DNA of 64,000 nucleotides, from positions 12,314,307 through 12,378,306 of the forward strand of contig NC_136017.1 of the NCBI RefSeq assembly GCF_048128805.1. The letters are read 5' to 3'. Source of the stretch: Centroberyx gerrardi. Lineage: Eukaryota; Chordata; Actinopteri; Beryciformes; Berycidae. Below are positions 1-11,856 of the stretch, piece after piece; positions within the stretch are counted from its first letter, which is position 1, and each line of letters starts with the position of its first letter. Below the pieces are notes generated by a model. That model saw nothing but the letters and a program-made list of their open reading frames with translations, was not told where the DNA came from and did no database searches. A program made the position numbers and the translations under genes.

Positions 1-47
1 CCGAGTGAGGTGGAAAAAAGGGAATTCTACATGAAAGCTTAAATTGG

Positions 48-69
48 AAAAAAAAAAAAAAAAAAAAAA
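48..69. repeat. Poly(A) run
   Basis: About 22 consecutive A near the left edge. It could be the tail of a retroposed copy, but nothing recognisable precedes it. Confidence 0.9.
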
Positions 70-1871
70 TCAATGGAATTGAAACAATTCCTATCAGATG
101 GATCACACCCTGGAAAAGAGGTGAAAACATGAAGCAGAAAAAAACTGATGTGTAGGCTTCTGCCACAGAAGTTCCCCACCAACATGTGCAACGATGAAGT
201 AACTTTGACAAAAATAAACTCGGGCAGGATGATCACTGTGATGAATTAGCTGTCTCAGGCAAGTTTCAAGTCTCTGCAAGTTGATTTTCATATCGTATTG
301 AAATGAATAGAAATAAATGGCTGCAGGAAGGTAGGAGAAACGCATTCAGACATCTAAAAAAAGTATGGTATGCTTTGGAAAATGGTCTGTAGTAAAGTAA
401 AGTATACATGAATTGTAGTAAATGGGCTAAAACATGCAAAAATGCCGGTATGGTTCTTTAAGAGACTTTGTTCAAAACCAATCTCCATAGTCAAAAATGT
501 ACATTCTGTACATATATAAAATGAAATTTGTACAGGAGCATCTATTTTCTGGAATTTTTGCTCCATCACAACAACCTTTATGAAGAGAAGAATTTTGTTT
601 TTTAAATCCTCATTTTTCAGATGTCATTCGGACAATGACTTTGTTATAAGTGTCCAAGGGCAAAGTGGAAATATGTGACCCTCTCTCTTCTTGCCCAATG
701 TGGTGTTGAGCTCCAGCACTACTGCCAGTGTCAGATGCCAGCACTGATCAAGCCAACAGCAAGATGGCAACTGTCCACCCTGGGGCCTGCATTTTAAAAC
801 CCCTCCTGCCTGCAGCTTTCAGATGGGCACACACTGCAAGAAAAATCCATCTTAACAAGTCTTAATGTTGCGTTTGGTCTTAAAATTCTTACTGTTGTTG
901 AAATATGTGGAAAGAAAAAATCTTCCATCAGGGTCATTTCACTCAAGAATTTTCTCAAATAACATGACATTACTGTGAATAAGTGAAGTGATATGTCTTA
1001 TTTCAAGATTTCACTTGTTTCAACAAAATTGTAGAATAACATGAAGTGGTAAATCATGATATCCTCATTTTTGTTTTTTATTTTTTTTATTTTGGCGACA
1101 TCTTTGCTGCTCACAGTCAACAGGAACAAACTCCACAAAATGACACACCGCAAATAAGATCATTAGACCTCTCAGACCTTAACGGCAATGCTGTCACACA
1201 CAAAGCACTCAGTATAACACAAGACCCTGAACATCCCCTGAAGCCATGTTTCACTCTCTTCCTATCTGGCCATATACAGATCCTTTATCTGCAAAAAGCA
1301 TGCTTGGGCAGGAGCTTTGTTCCATTAACAAACTCCTTCAGCAACATCATGGACTACTTGAGAATTTTACCAATTAATGAAATACCACCCTGTTAACACA
1401 CTTAAGAGCTATATCAATCAATGTGTTCAATTGTGCAAAAAAAAGGTTGTGACACAAAAGAGCTTGTTAGCAGCAGAAGTGAGTTGAGGTGCACTCACTC
1501 ACTCACTACAAGCAATCTTCTCCCTGTTCTCCTTTGAAGGAGTCTTCTGCAACAATGCTGCTGTTGAGAGCGTACTTTGGCTGTACTGTAGGTGGCTGGC
1601 ATGTGTCTTCGCATCGTCAGTTGCCTTAGTTACTAAAGATATCATGTCAGCAAAATAAGACTAACGTTGTCAAAGGAGATGGCACATCCTCTCCTGTCTT
1701 CACACTTTACTTTCTTCCCTCAACCCTCCTCATCTTGTCCTCCCACACTCTCCACCCTCTTCCTTCACTGTACAGAAAACGTGTCCCTTTTTACTCTTCC
1801 CCCCCTTTCATTTTTCTGTCACATAGGTCTGTAGCTAGAGGGGATGCATGGGGTGTGTCTTTACAATCAAA

Positions 1872-1906
<35 letters not shown>

Positions 1907-2059
1907 GGTACGTAGGTAGGTAGAGTAGTGGTTCCTCTTTGAACTCTTCACAACGATGGCCAACCAAAGCTGTGATCTATAATTTATCTGCCATGAGACC
2001 TGTGTGCGCGTACGAGCGTGATGTGTGTGTGTGAGTGTGTGGGTGTGTGTGTGTGTGTT
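1872..2059. repeat. Two (GT)n microsatellites
   Basis: A pure GT run at 1872-1898 passes into GGGT and GTAG steps to 1922. A second, interrupted GT run spans 2022-2059. Polymorphism is likely. Confidence 0.95.
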
Positions 2060-2179
2060 GGAGTGTATAGGGGAGGAGCCTTGAAAGACATGCAGCTCAT
2101 GATGGATGAGAGGAAACCAAGTCCAGATCCAATCTGCCATATACTGTAAGCTAGAGGCAGGTTATAGGTAATATTGTCT

Positions 2180-2350
2180 ATTCATAGTATTCTGTTACAT
2201 CACCACACATCTTGGTAGGAAAATAAGAGGTGATTGTAATGAATTAACAGCTGGTTATAATCAAATGACAGCCACAGCCAGTGAGCTGTGTATTTGGTGA
2301 AGAACCATATTGGTAGGAAATGCATGTGACATCATGGGAATACCATGAAT
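2180..2350. mobile_element. Short MITE, copy 1 of a 170-bp family
   Basis: The left end attcatagtattctgttaca and the minus-strand right end attcatggtattcccatgat are imperfect inverted repeats. The whole segment is also matched in direct orientation by 23713-23888 (shared: ggtaggaaaataa, aatcaaatgacagccacagc, aggaaatgcatgtgacatca). Confidence 0.7.
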
Positions 2351-2718
2351 ACAAACTATAGTATAATGTGACATCTCTATGGTATTGAATAAAATTACTT
2401 CTTCCAGATTTTATTTCCCGCCTTGTATGAGATCTAACAGACAATAACATGAACCCACTTTTGTAACCAGACAAGTACCATAAACTCTGTTCTTTTTCTG
2501 TCAAGTACACCAACTTTTACCATGCAGTAAACCCCAATGTGCAACTTCAAAGCTGCAATAGGCGAGACTTTTATGTAAAAATGCACACATCTCATCAGCC
2601 TAAATTACAAAGTGGGGCTGCAACAGAGAAAAGCAATAGATTCACCCTATTTGGCCAGATGAAACTCTGCTTTCAGGCATGGAGAAGAACTGAAACTTAA
2701 GAGTGAAATACAAACTGT

Positions 2719-3054
2719 CGGTAACACTTTATTCAGATAGTCCAATGTTGATACTCAACTGACAAAAAGTAAATGCTCAGCAAAGTGTCACTTGCCTGTT
2801 TGTTGCATCTCCACAAACTATGTAACCCTAATCCTGACCTTAACCTAAACCTAACCCCATTTTTAAACCTGAACCCAACCCTAACCAAATTCTACCATTA
2901 ACTCCAACTGTAAGATTAACCCTTGCCAAGACATTGAATATCTATACATTAAATTTCACATAATTATGAGTATCACTTGAAACTCAGTAGACTTTTTAGT
3001 GACACATTTGGAAGTGGAGGATCAACATTGGCCTATCAAAATAAAGTGTGACCC
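2719..3054. mobile_element. MITE with 35-bp inverted ends and telomere-like interior
   Basis: The left end starts CGGTAACACTTTATTCAGAT and the right end, read on the minus strand, starts GGGTCACACTTTATTTTGAT; both continue with AGxCCAATGTTGAT. AACTGT flanks both sides (2713-2718 and 3055-3060), a likely 6-bp target duplication. The centre (2822-2895) is rich in CCTAA/CCTTAA steps. It has no coding capacity. I do not know the superfamily. Confidence 0.75.
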
Positions 3055-3074
3055 AACTGTCTCCTAAAAAGCAG

Positions 3075-3215
3075 CAAGTACATGCTCCGTCCAGGGAAAG
3101 CTGGACTCACCAACATTAGATGTTTTGCCTCTCTCTTGTCTTTGATAACCTTTAAGCATCACAGACCGGCCAGGTTGGTAAACATGAGTGTGCTGTGTGC
3201 AGTTTACCGATTTCT
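3075..3215 (+). repeat. Dispersed repeat of at least 130 bp, copy 1
   Basis: The run tgctccgtccagggaaagct, ggactcaccaaca, cctctctcttgtc, aagcatcacagaccggccag and aaacatgagtgtgctgtgtg matches the reverse complement of 11330-11512. It lies just right of the MITE at 2719-3054. Confidence 0.75.
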
Positions 3216-4369
3216 GGGTACTTTTCAAAGTACCCATTTGCAGCTGCCAGTATCCTGTTGCCTACTGCAGCTTTAAGTACCACTAACAGTCAGCAGGGTA
3301 ATGAAATGCATGACAAATTAACAGATTAATTGTTGCTACAACGTATACTGTTTATGTAATTTGTGCTGCATATATTTTGTGTAGATGAGTTTGAGTGTCT
3401 TTTGTCTGTTTTCTCTTATCTCCAACTTGCAGACTTAATTACCCGTGTGAATCCACGTGGCGAACACAACACAGAGGTACTGCACCACTTCCGCTGGTAA
3501 TTATTTTGTACTTCACCGAGCTTGTAGACAACCCGCTGAAAATGTAAGCAGCATCCATGATGACAGAGCATCAACAATGGCCTGCTGTAGGCTGATTACA
3601 GAGTCTTAGCTATTTAAGATGGAATAAGCAGAGAGGGGGAACATTAGCCATTTTGACATAAAGGTCAAGTTTGTGCTTACAGTCGGTTTACTAGCGCTGT
3701 CTTTATTCTCAAGAGCAGGTAGACACTACAGGACTTTCAAATTACCATCACACAGATGAGCAGAGATGAAATAATTTCATGAAAAGTAATTTGAGATTTG
3801 TCATAGTCTGCCATTGTATATTTGACTTTAACCAAAGTAATTGCTTGAAATGACAATCTTTGGATGAAGAGTAAAAGCCTAGACAACAGTATTACTCTCA
3901 TTTACGTGGGAGAATGGTAAACATAGAGATCAGTGGTGTAACGGCTTTTAAGCTCATTCTTTCCCATGAATGAACAAAACTGGGCTGAATCAACAAAGGC
4001 CATACACGTGGATGAGTGTTATAATAATAATAATAATAATAATAATCTTTATTTATAGAGCACTTTTTTTAACACGTTACAAAGTGCTTTACAAGATTAA
4101 AACAAATTACAATAAAAATTAAATGAGAGTAAAAGAGAAATCACACAATTTAAAAGAGCACAGTAACAGAGGGTTAACGAAGTAAAACCATTAAAATAAA
4201 AAAAATAAAAAAATAAAAGAATCAACACAATTTAAAAGAGCACAGCACACAGAGGATTTACAAAAGAAAGGCTAAAAATCTAAAGCAATATTATAAACAA
4301 GTATGTAATCAAGAGAGATTTAAAAGATAACGCAACACAGATAAGGTGATTAAAGAAACAGCCACAGGA

Positions 4370-4846
4370 TTAAGGAAAGGCTTTTTTAAACAAGCGATTT
4401 AAAAGATGATACAGAATCAGCTCATCGGACAGCCGCAGGTGGGCATTCCAGAGTCTTGAAGCTCGGACAGCGAAAGCCCGATCGCCTTTAGTCACTAAAC
4501 GTGAACTTGGGACATCCAGGAGGGCCCCACCTGAGGGCCTCAGGCTGCGCACAGGCTCATAAGGAGACAGAAGCTCAGTAATATATTGAGGTGCAAGACC
4601 CTTTTGAGCCTTAGAAGTTAATAATAGAATCTTAAAATCAATTCTAAAAACAATAGGCAACCAGTGAAGAGAGGCCAGGACAGGGGTAATATGGGCATGT
4701 CTCTTGGAGTTGGTCAGAAGCCTAGCAGCAGCATTTTGGACTAGTTGCAAGTGGGAAATGGATTTCTGGTTTAAACGTGTAGAGAGCATTGCAGTAGTCC
4801 AGACGAGATGAGATAAATGCATGGATGACCTTCTCCAGATCAGCAA
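4370..4846 (-). pseudogene. L2 ORF2, C-terminal domain segment
   Basis: The frame gives SHLQLVQNAAARLLTNSKRH, LHWLPIVFRIDFKILLLTSK, then GLAPQYITELLSPYEP, GDRAFAVRASRLWNAH. This is the conserved tail of fish L2 ORF2. The expected start of the domain is in another frame just upstream, so there is a further indel near 4790-4870. The last residues also drift from the usual LWNSLP continuation. Confidence 0.85.
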
Positions 4847-4868
4847 CGGATAGAAAGGACCTAATTTT

Positions 4869-5861
4869 TTAAATGTTTCTCAGTTGGTAGAAACAAGTCT
4901 GAACAACTCTTTTAACTTGTTTATTAAAACTAAGATCTGAGTCAAAGAAAACACCAAAATTTTTGGCAACTAGTTTCACATTAGCGGACAAACTGCCCAG
5001 ATCATCTTTGAGTAAGCTAGTGGACTTTGGTGGGCCAAAGAGGACAATCTCTGTTTTGTCAGTATTTAACTGGAGAAAATTTTGTGACATCCAGGAATTT
5101 ATATCAGCAAGGCAGGACTTTAAGCAATCCAGACTACCAGAAATTGGAGGTTTGACCGGGACATACAATTGTGAATCAACCGCATAACAGTGAAAATTGA
5201 TGTTATGATTGCGGATGACATGGCCCAGAGGGAGCATATAAATTGAAAACAGTAAGGGTCCCAGAATAGACCCTTGAGGAACACCACACGTAAGAGGAGC
5301 CGAAGAGGAGGCATCTCCAGCAACAACAGAGAAGGTTCCATTTACAAGGTAGGAACGCAACAGTTCCAGGGCAGTTCCCTGTAAGCCAACCCATTTCTCC
5401 AAGCGATTCAACAGGATGGAATGGTCAACAGTGTCAAATGCAGCACTTAAATCTAAAAGAACCATTATTGCACAGTCACCGGCATCAGTTGCAAGGAGTA
5501 AATCATTTGTGACCTTTATAAGAGCGGTCTCTGTGCTGTGGAGTGCACTAAAACCTGACTGAAAATTTTCAAAGATACCATTATTGTTCATGAAAGTAGT
5601 CAGCTGTGAGGATATAACTTTTTCTAGAACCTTGGACAAAAATGATAATTTACAAATGGGCCTGTAATTAGTGAGGACAGAGGGGCCCAGGTTTGGTTTC
5701 TTTAACAAGGGCTGGACTATGGCATGCTTAAAGATAGAGGGGAAACTACCAGTGGCTAAGGAAACATTTATAATAGATGAAATGTACGGGCAAACTGTAC
5801 TAAGCTCTTCCTTTAGGACTTTTGTCGGACTAGCATCCAATTGGCAGGTAGACGATTTCAT
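4869..5861 (-). pseudogene. L2 ORF2, reverse transcriptase segment with altered active site
   Basis: The 330-codon frame carries RT blocks 1-7: NYRPICKLSFLSKVLEKVI, QSGFSALHSTETAL, VLLDLSAAFDTVDHSIL and GVPQGSILGPLLFSIYM. The active-site strand that is FHCYADDTQLY in live copies reads CYAVDSQLY, so the first catalytic Asp is replaced by Val. The protein would be inactive even if the frame were whole. It stops at LRNI before the C-terminal domain. Confidence 0.88.
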
Positions 5862-5920
5862 TGAAAGTATATTTTTTTCTAAAGTCAGAGAGGTAACAGG
5901 TTCAAAATGTGTTAGTAAAA

Positions 5921-7300
5921 CTAAAATGTTTGAGGAGATAGATCATGGGTGTCAGGAGTGATCTGAGTCCTGATATTCTCAACCTTATTCACAAAGTAAT
6001 TAAGAAATTCTTCACATATTTCCTGGGAAAGTTCAATATTATGGGAAGGGGAGGGATTAATGACTGAATCTATTATCTTGAACCACGTCCTGGGGTTATG
6101 GCTATTCTTTGTAACAATGTTGGAAAAATACTCCGATCTCGCATCCTTAACTGCACACTGATAGTCTGCCATGTGAGTTTTTAGGATATCTAATGAGATT
6201 TGTAGTTTGTCAGCTTTCCATTTCCGCTCAGCTTTTCTACACAGTCTCTTTATGAGCCGGGTATGATCATTTAGCCACGGTGCAGATTTTTTGAGAGATT
6301 TTACAGCTTTAAGTGGTGCTATTGAATCAAGAATGGCTGAGCAAGTATTGTTAAAAGTTTCAATGAGCTCAGCAGGGTTTTGAAAAGGACCTAATTTTGA
6401 ATGTAGTGCAGAAGTCTGAAAGACCTCAGCAAAATTACTGGCAGTCTTGGAGTTAATGATGCGAGAGTAGCAAACTGGGTGACAGATATTAGAGATGGGG
6501 TAAGGAAGGGGCACATTGAAAGTAATGGCCTTGTGGTCAGATACACAGATATCTAAAATCTCCAACATGGTAGGGGAAACACCAAGTGAGAGCACATGTC
6601 CTATACTATGTGTGGGTTCTTTGACAGACTGGACCATATTGAAAGACTCAATAACATTAATAAAATCATTAACGAGCGCATGGGAAGGGCAGCAGACGTG
6701 AATGTTAAAATCTCCAAGAATGACAATATTGTCATATTTGGGGATTATCAGGGATAATAGCTCTGAGAACTCATGTATGAACAAATTGTTTATCTTGGGC
6801 GGCCTATAAATTGCAACACATAATGAAGGGACCTTACCATTTACCACGAAACTAAGCATTTCAAATGAATTAAAAACACCAAAAGAGTTCACAGGAGAGC
6901 ATTTAAAACTATCTTTATGTATTACTGCTATTCCACCACCACAACCAGAAAGCCTGGCTTTATGGAAGAAGGAGTATTTTACAGGGGTTGTCTCAATCAA
7001 AGGTAAAGTGTCTGTTTGGTTAAGCCAAGTCTCTGTTATCAAGAAAAAGTCTACGTTGTTTGCCAGAATGAAGTCATGGAAAATAAAGGTTTTATTTGAG
7101 AGGGATCTAGCATTTAGCAGCCCAAACCTAGTGGGTATGTTCAAGGTGGTGCGTAGAGGTGGTAGTGGTTGAATAGCAACTAAATTTTCATGATTTATAG
7201 AGTTAGGCCTACTCCCAGAGCGAGGTAGTCTAACCTTAGTGCAAAATGCCGCTATTGGTTCATAGATTGGCTCTAACTTAACCCCTGAAGTGTTATACAA
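5921..7300 (-). pseudogene. L2 ORF2, endonuclease-domain segment
   Basis: The frame is open for 459 codons. It contains the APE-type endonuclease motifs in order: GLLNARSLSNK, ITETWLNQ, GCGGGIAVI, the catalytic-loop LGDFNIHV, and the C-terminal SDHKAITF. The domain covers about residues 55-270. The rest is the linker leading to the reverse transcriptase, including WKADKLQISLDILKTHMADY. The frame ends early at a stop, and the continuation lies in another frame, so at least one indel separates this part from the RT. Confidence 0.85.
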
Positions 7301-7322
7301 GAGTCAATCCCGTGTACACTTT

Positions 7323-7773
7323 TCAATATTGCTGGATAGCATTACCAGTGCCGGCCTGGCTGGGATGTAGACCATCTGATCTGAAAAATAAGTCACGTAA
7401 CCAGAAAAGGTCGAAATTCTCCACATAGCCAATGTGATTGTTAAGGCACCAGTTGCTTAACCAGTCATTCAGAGCAAATATGCGACTAAACACCTCAGTT
7501 CCCCGACGCTTAAGCAGGGGAAGGGGTCCTGAGATGAACACACTGATGTCATGGGCTTTGAGATACTTCCCCACCGATTCAAAGTGATTCTTTAGTATCT
7601 CCGATCCCTGACGGGACAGGATATTGTTGATACCGGCATGAATCACAATAGACTTCATGTGAGGGTAGCTGCAAGCTGATATCAGATAGGTGAGCACCCG
7701 GAAAACACTCAACCACTGCCTTAGGGAACTTATGCCCCGTTTCTATACATATGGACTGGATTTGGGCTTGCAT
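7323..7773 (-). pseudogene. L2 ORF1 fragment with SGNH/GDSL esterase domain
   Basis: One minus-strand frame reads TGHKFPKAVVECFPGAHLSD. After a frameshift near 7660 the next frame continues MKSIVIHAGINNILSRQGSE and ends with RSDGLHPSQAGTGNAIQQY. HAGINN corresponds to the block III GxN motif and DGLHPS to the block V Asp/His pair of SGNH hydrolases, as in esterase-type ORF1 proteins of CR1/L2 elements. The N-terminal coiled-coil region is not present. The frameshift shows it is not functional. Confidence 0.75.
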
Positions 7774-7790
7774 TCAAGCACAAGAGTTAC

Positions 7791-9306
7791 AACAATCAGA
7801 GATGCAAAGTGACTAGTTACAACTACTCTAGTTCCTGTACATACAAGTAGATTTGAAAGTAATAACTTTTAAAAGTTAAGTTTTCTTTATTAGAGACAAG
7901 AGAAGGGAGTACATTGGGAAATGTGTTTACAGTAAAACTGTCATTCTGAATGCAACCTTCCATAACTTCTACTTTAGCTTTACTGAAATAAAAATGAACC
8001 ATTCCCATGATAATGGCCCATCAAATAATTTGTAAGGACTATGCCAAAACAAGTAATTGTTTCTTGGGAGAAGAATCTTAAAGTGGTAATCTGCGAGATA
8101 ATCATTTTTTTAAATTTAATTTTCATTTATTTTGTCTCCATCTTTGATGCTAAGTGCTCATTGCTGTGGTGTTCCTGCACTGCTCTTCCCAGAGATCACC
8201 TGTCAATCAAACAGTGTGTCCAGTACTGTGACGTCTTTTTCCTTGGATTTTCTGTTGATACAGTTTGAGTTTCTGTAGGTGGCTACAGCTCTTTTCTTTG
8301 TCCGTTCAGCCATGGTGGCTATCACTGCTCATGCTAACTATGCAGTTCTTCTGTTTATTCCAAACTGTTGTTTGAGAATAGAACATCAAATGTAAAAGTT
8401 CTCACTAACTGGCCATAGGTTGAGTCATTGTGTTATCTCGTTTGGCGATAGATAGTCGCAAAACAGACTTTAAATGAAAATGTTGGAGGTTATTACTTAT
8501 GATTATCGCTCCAGCATATGGGTAGTTTTAGTGAGCTGCAATTTTAGTGGAGTAGTATTTCTAAATAAGGATTCTTGCTCTGCCTTGAGTAAAATTTAAA
8601 TGAAGCTGCAGTGCTTCTACTTAAGTGAAATATTTCAGCGCTCTCTCTCATAACAATCCCTGTTCCTCATAATGAGATGCTTTACTTAAGAAGGGCTTCA
8701 GAACGGTTTGGTCGTGCTGAGATCTGTGTGCCAGCCAGGTGTCATCGCTTTACACCGGTGTTCAGAGACAAGACCCCTCACTGTCACCAGCTGCTGTCCT
8801 CTAATCTCTTTCTTTCCCTCTGTCTCTTTCTTTCCCTCTGACTCTCTCTCTCTCACCTCCCCCCATTCCTACTCTACTTTATTTGTTTCTCATTCTCTTT
8901 ATTGCTCTTATTTCCTACCTCTCGTTTTTGTCCTCACTGTTTTCATGTATTTCTCTCTCCATCTCTCTCTCTATCCCTCCCTCTCTCTATCCCTCCCTAT
9001 CTCTCGCCAACACAACACAAAATTATGTCTTGGAGACGGCAAACCGCTGTTGAGGACTGTGATCATACTTTGTCAAAATGCTGTTGAAAATGAAATGGTT
9101 CTTTTGATGGGTTTTCAATGACGCAAACGCCTACAGCATTTGTGGGCACATCGGTTATTGCCTCAGCGTGGTATTGGGCCAAAGGTCGGGCCAAACACCT
9201 TCAAAATTTTTGTCTTGGAACTATTGCGGTCACATGAGGTTTTTAAGCGTTTTTAGACTATTCCTCTTTCCATAATATGACTGATTGGTTGATTTGTCTT
9301 GCATCC
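7791..9306. other. No gene recognised
   Basis: DNA between the L2 LINE and the palindromic MITE. Apart from the CT-rich tract I see nothing to annotate. Confidence 0.6.
8806..9005. repeat. CT-rich low-complexity tract
   Basis: Repeated TCTCTC, TTTCCCTCTG and ATCCCTCCCTCTC units over about 200 bp. Open frames here are produced by the low-complexity sequence. Confidence 0.9.
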
Positions 9307-9596
9307 TTAAAGGATAAGGCCAGTGTTTTTTAATGCATTGCTTACCATCAACAAATCCTATGAAAATAACAAAATCAACAATGCGTTTGCTCTACTCCCG
9401 TTACTTTCTGACTTCCCACGTACCGTTTTTAGCCGTCAACCCGGAAGTCATTGGCTCCAATTGTAAGCTAAAACCCTTGGCACCGGCTACATGGACGAGA
9501 TTTGCTGGCAAAACAAAATCATTGCTGATTTTGTTATTTTCATAGGATTTGTTGACGGTAAGCAATGCATTAAAAAACACCGGCCTTATCCTTTAA
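9307..9596. mobile_element. Near-palindromic MITE with TTAA ends
   Basis: The left arm TTAAAGGATAAGGCCAGTG and right arm CACCGGCCTTATCCTTTAA are inverted. Pairing continues far inward: ttttttaatgcattgcttac, then aacaaatcctatgaaaataa, all have complements before 9593. About 75 bp at each end can pair, so transcripts would fold into a long hairpin. TTAA at the borders suggests a TTAA target duplication. Confidence 0.88.
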
Positions 9597-11329
9597 TGGT
9601 GCACAACCCTCAAGGGCTTATAAAACACTATTATCCTTTAAGTCATTGAGAACAGATACGTACACAAACAGCTATGGGACAAGCATCAAACATAGCACAA
9701 CAGTATACACACGTCACATAACCTTTGCACAAGCTTAGGTCCCATCTAATCCACAGCCTCAGCAACCGAACTTAAAGCCCAATGTACATAATTTCTTATC
9801 AAGTATTCTAGTTTTCCACCATCAATATATTGTGATATCAGCAGAAAGGTACATCAAAATACATATATGAACATATGCTAGCCCAAATATGAATATATAC
9901 ATAACTGACATACTGTATGTACATATGATTTAAACATTTAAATGTTTGCTTTAAGCAGCGAATAAGTACAAGCTATCATCAGCCATGCTCACAGGGTGAT
10001 ATAATTATTAATGGTGCATTGTCAATAGTGAAAAATGATGTTGAATAAAACAGTGCTCAGTTTCACAGCTGGTTATGGTGCTTTATTGAAACTGCGCAGA
10101 AGGACTACTCAGGAATTGCTTAAAAGAAATGTTGAAGGCGCTGTTACTGCAGCCTACGGGTTAGAATAAAATAGTTAAGATTCATAACCACAACAAGCCC
10201 GAACATATTGTAATTAAAACTCTATATGCAGTTTTTAAAATCAAGCTTCACTTAGAGTGAAACAACCTCATGAACAAATAGTCCAAAAACAAGAGCTGAA
10301 GAAAATGGTGTTAGGAGCCGGCTGTCAGCACCAAACACAAGCTTACCTGCAGAATCTGCTCATGTCTTACAGAATGAGGCCTGCTAAGAGACTAGAAAGA
10401 TCTGTCTTATCACTCACAGCATCCCTCCGTGGGTGTGCAATAATTACAAGATCTGCACATCACTGCGGAGAGTGATAATCAAGGACATGCACACATGGTA
10501 CAACCACTTGGATTAGCTGAAAATTGCTTTTGATTGCTTTTCATTATTGTCCCTTAGAACAGGCTTTGTTTTACTATTTTATTTTTTCCACTAAATTTTG
10601 GCTGGTGGTTTTCCCAAAAGTTTCCCCCACTTACTACTTTGAAAAGAAATGCAAAACAAACTTTACAAGCTGCCGTCTTTTCTCTTAGAATCCAATAATC
10701 ATGTCAGGACATGAGCTCAAGTCGACAGTCAATTCAACAAAATTACACCCACAGATCTGTGTGATATTTGCACAGTCTAGCTGCTCCTTGATCGATTGAT
10801 ATACCCGGAATCCATTCCTCTCATTCTATCATCTCTTCCTCTGGCTTTGTGCTTTTGGAATTTTGCCTGGTGGTATATCAACATCAGTCTGTAGTCATCA
10901 AACTGTAAAGCTTCCCATTTATGTACTTCCTATGCTTGTGGAAAACCAGGTTTCTAATCAATGTTACCAGCTGGTCTAAAACTGACACACCATGTGGGAA
11001 GAGCTTGGATAAGAGATGGAATGAGGTGGCCTGTAAAGAGGCAAGCATATCATGTTATTTACTCCCTCTTCGTATCAGTCAATTACACAATAATAGAGGC
11101 CTTATCACAGATTACCCATAAAAGCCCATTTTGAAATTTTCTGAGTAGACAATGTCCTTGCAGTTGCAGTCACATCCCTCAATTACATCACCCTAAAAGT
11201 CCACAACCTCTACTCTCATTTACTGTCGTACACAACACTCGTTCTTAGACTTTTTAGGCAACTTCACTCATTTGCAGCTCCAAATGTCAGCAAAGACTGT
11301 TAAATCACGTGACGTGACGTCAGTTAACT
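9597..11329. other. No gene recognised
   Basis: AT-rich sequence with (TA)-leaning patches near 9880-9960. No coding, RNA or repeat feature could be supported. Confidence 0.6.
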
Positions 11330-11512
11330 GCACACAGCACGCTCATGTTCACCACCCCGGCTGGTCTGTGATGCTTTAAACGTTACTTTACTTTATAAGG
11401 ATACTACATTACCATAAGGATATTACATTACTTTATAAGGATACCAAAGGGACAAGAGAGGGGGAAAAAATCATGTTGGTGAGTCCAGCTTTCTCTGGAT
11501 GGAGCACTAGGA
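11330..11512 (-). repeat. Dispersed repeat, copy 2, interrupted by the hAT-type MITE
   Basis: On the minus strand this reads tgctccatccagagaaagct, ggactcaccaaca, then aagcatcacagaccagccgg and aacatgagcgtgctgtgtgc, matching 3075-3215. It holds a local duplication (actttataaggatac repeated near 11388-11446) absent from copy 1. The MITE at 11513 inserted at its end; the few matching bases caagta resume after 11856. Confidence 0.75.
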
Positions 11513-11848
11513 CAGTGATTCTCAACCTTTTTCATATCAAAGACCCCTAATTTAGTTCACATTAAGGACACAGACCCCCATTTGATGAAATCCTGAACCT
11601 AAATCTGAGAATATTTTTATTGTTAGATATGATTTTATCCAGAATTCCATGACTATCTGTATTGTAGGTAGAGAGAAAACAGTGAAACTATGATCAAAAT
11701 AGTCATTCTTCTACATTCTCTAATTGTGTTAACTTCTTGTAAATGAAAAAATGGTGAAGTTTAACAATTCATCAATTTGCGGGGGACCCCCTGGAACCCC
11801 CTCAAGGACCCCCCTGGTGGTCCCCGGACCCCACGTTGAGAACCACTG
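11513..11848. mobile_element. hAT-type MITE with perfect 8-bp target duplication
   Basis: The ends are CAGTGATTCTCAACC and GTTGAGAACCACTG, imperfect inverted repeats. The identical octamer CACTAGGA lies directly outside both ends (11505-11512 and 11849-11856). An 8-bp duplication with CAGTG ends is the hAT signature. The interior of about 336 bp is non-coding, with a GA-poor, C-rich right arm (gggggaccccctggaacccc). Presumably it was moved by a hAT transposase made elsewhere. Confidence 0.9.
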
Positions 11849-11856
11849 CACTAGGA

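Larger units (their letters stand above)
1..2179. other. No gene recognised
   Basis: AT-rich DNA with microsatellites. The 116-codon plus frame at 1046-1396 has no domain, no splice signals that I trust and ordinary composition, so I do not call it a gene. Confidence 0.6.
4020..7790 (-). mobile_element. L2-clade LINE, nearly complete but decayed, 5'-truncated
   Basis: Reading leftwards on the minus strand, the element shows an ORF1 esterase (SGNH) fragment, an apurinic endonuclease domain, a reverse transcriptase and the C-terminal domain. It ends in a 3' UTR and a (TTA)n tail at 4020-4047, the usual 3' microsatellite of fish L2. Phrases such as LDLSAAFDTVDH, GVPQGSILGPLLF and LHWLPIVFRIDFKILLL are diagnostic for L2. 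The coding frame is broken at least three times, and the RT active-site YADD is changed. The 5' part of ORF1 is missing. It is an inactive copy. Confidence 0.9.

Noticed and set aside
1046..1396. 116-codon plus-strand frame
   Set aside because: No recognised domain and no supporting splice or promoter signal; ordinary composition.
1835..2140. 101-codon minus-strand frame rich in Thr-His repeats
   Set aside because: It is a translation of the (GT)n microsatellites and has no other content.
2822..2895. Interstitial telomere, suggested by CCTAA-like steps
   Set aside because: The steps are irregular and lie wholly inside a MITE with inverted ends and flanking AACTGT.
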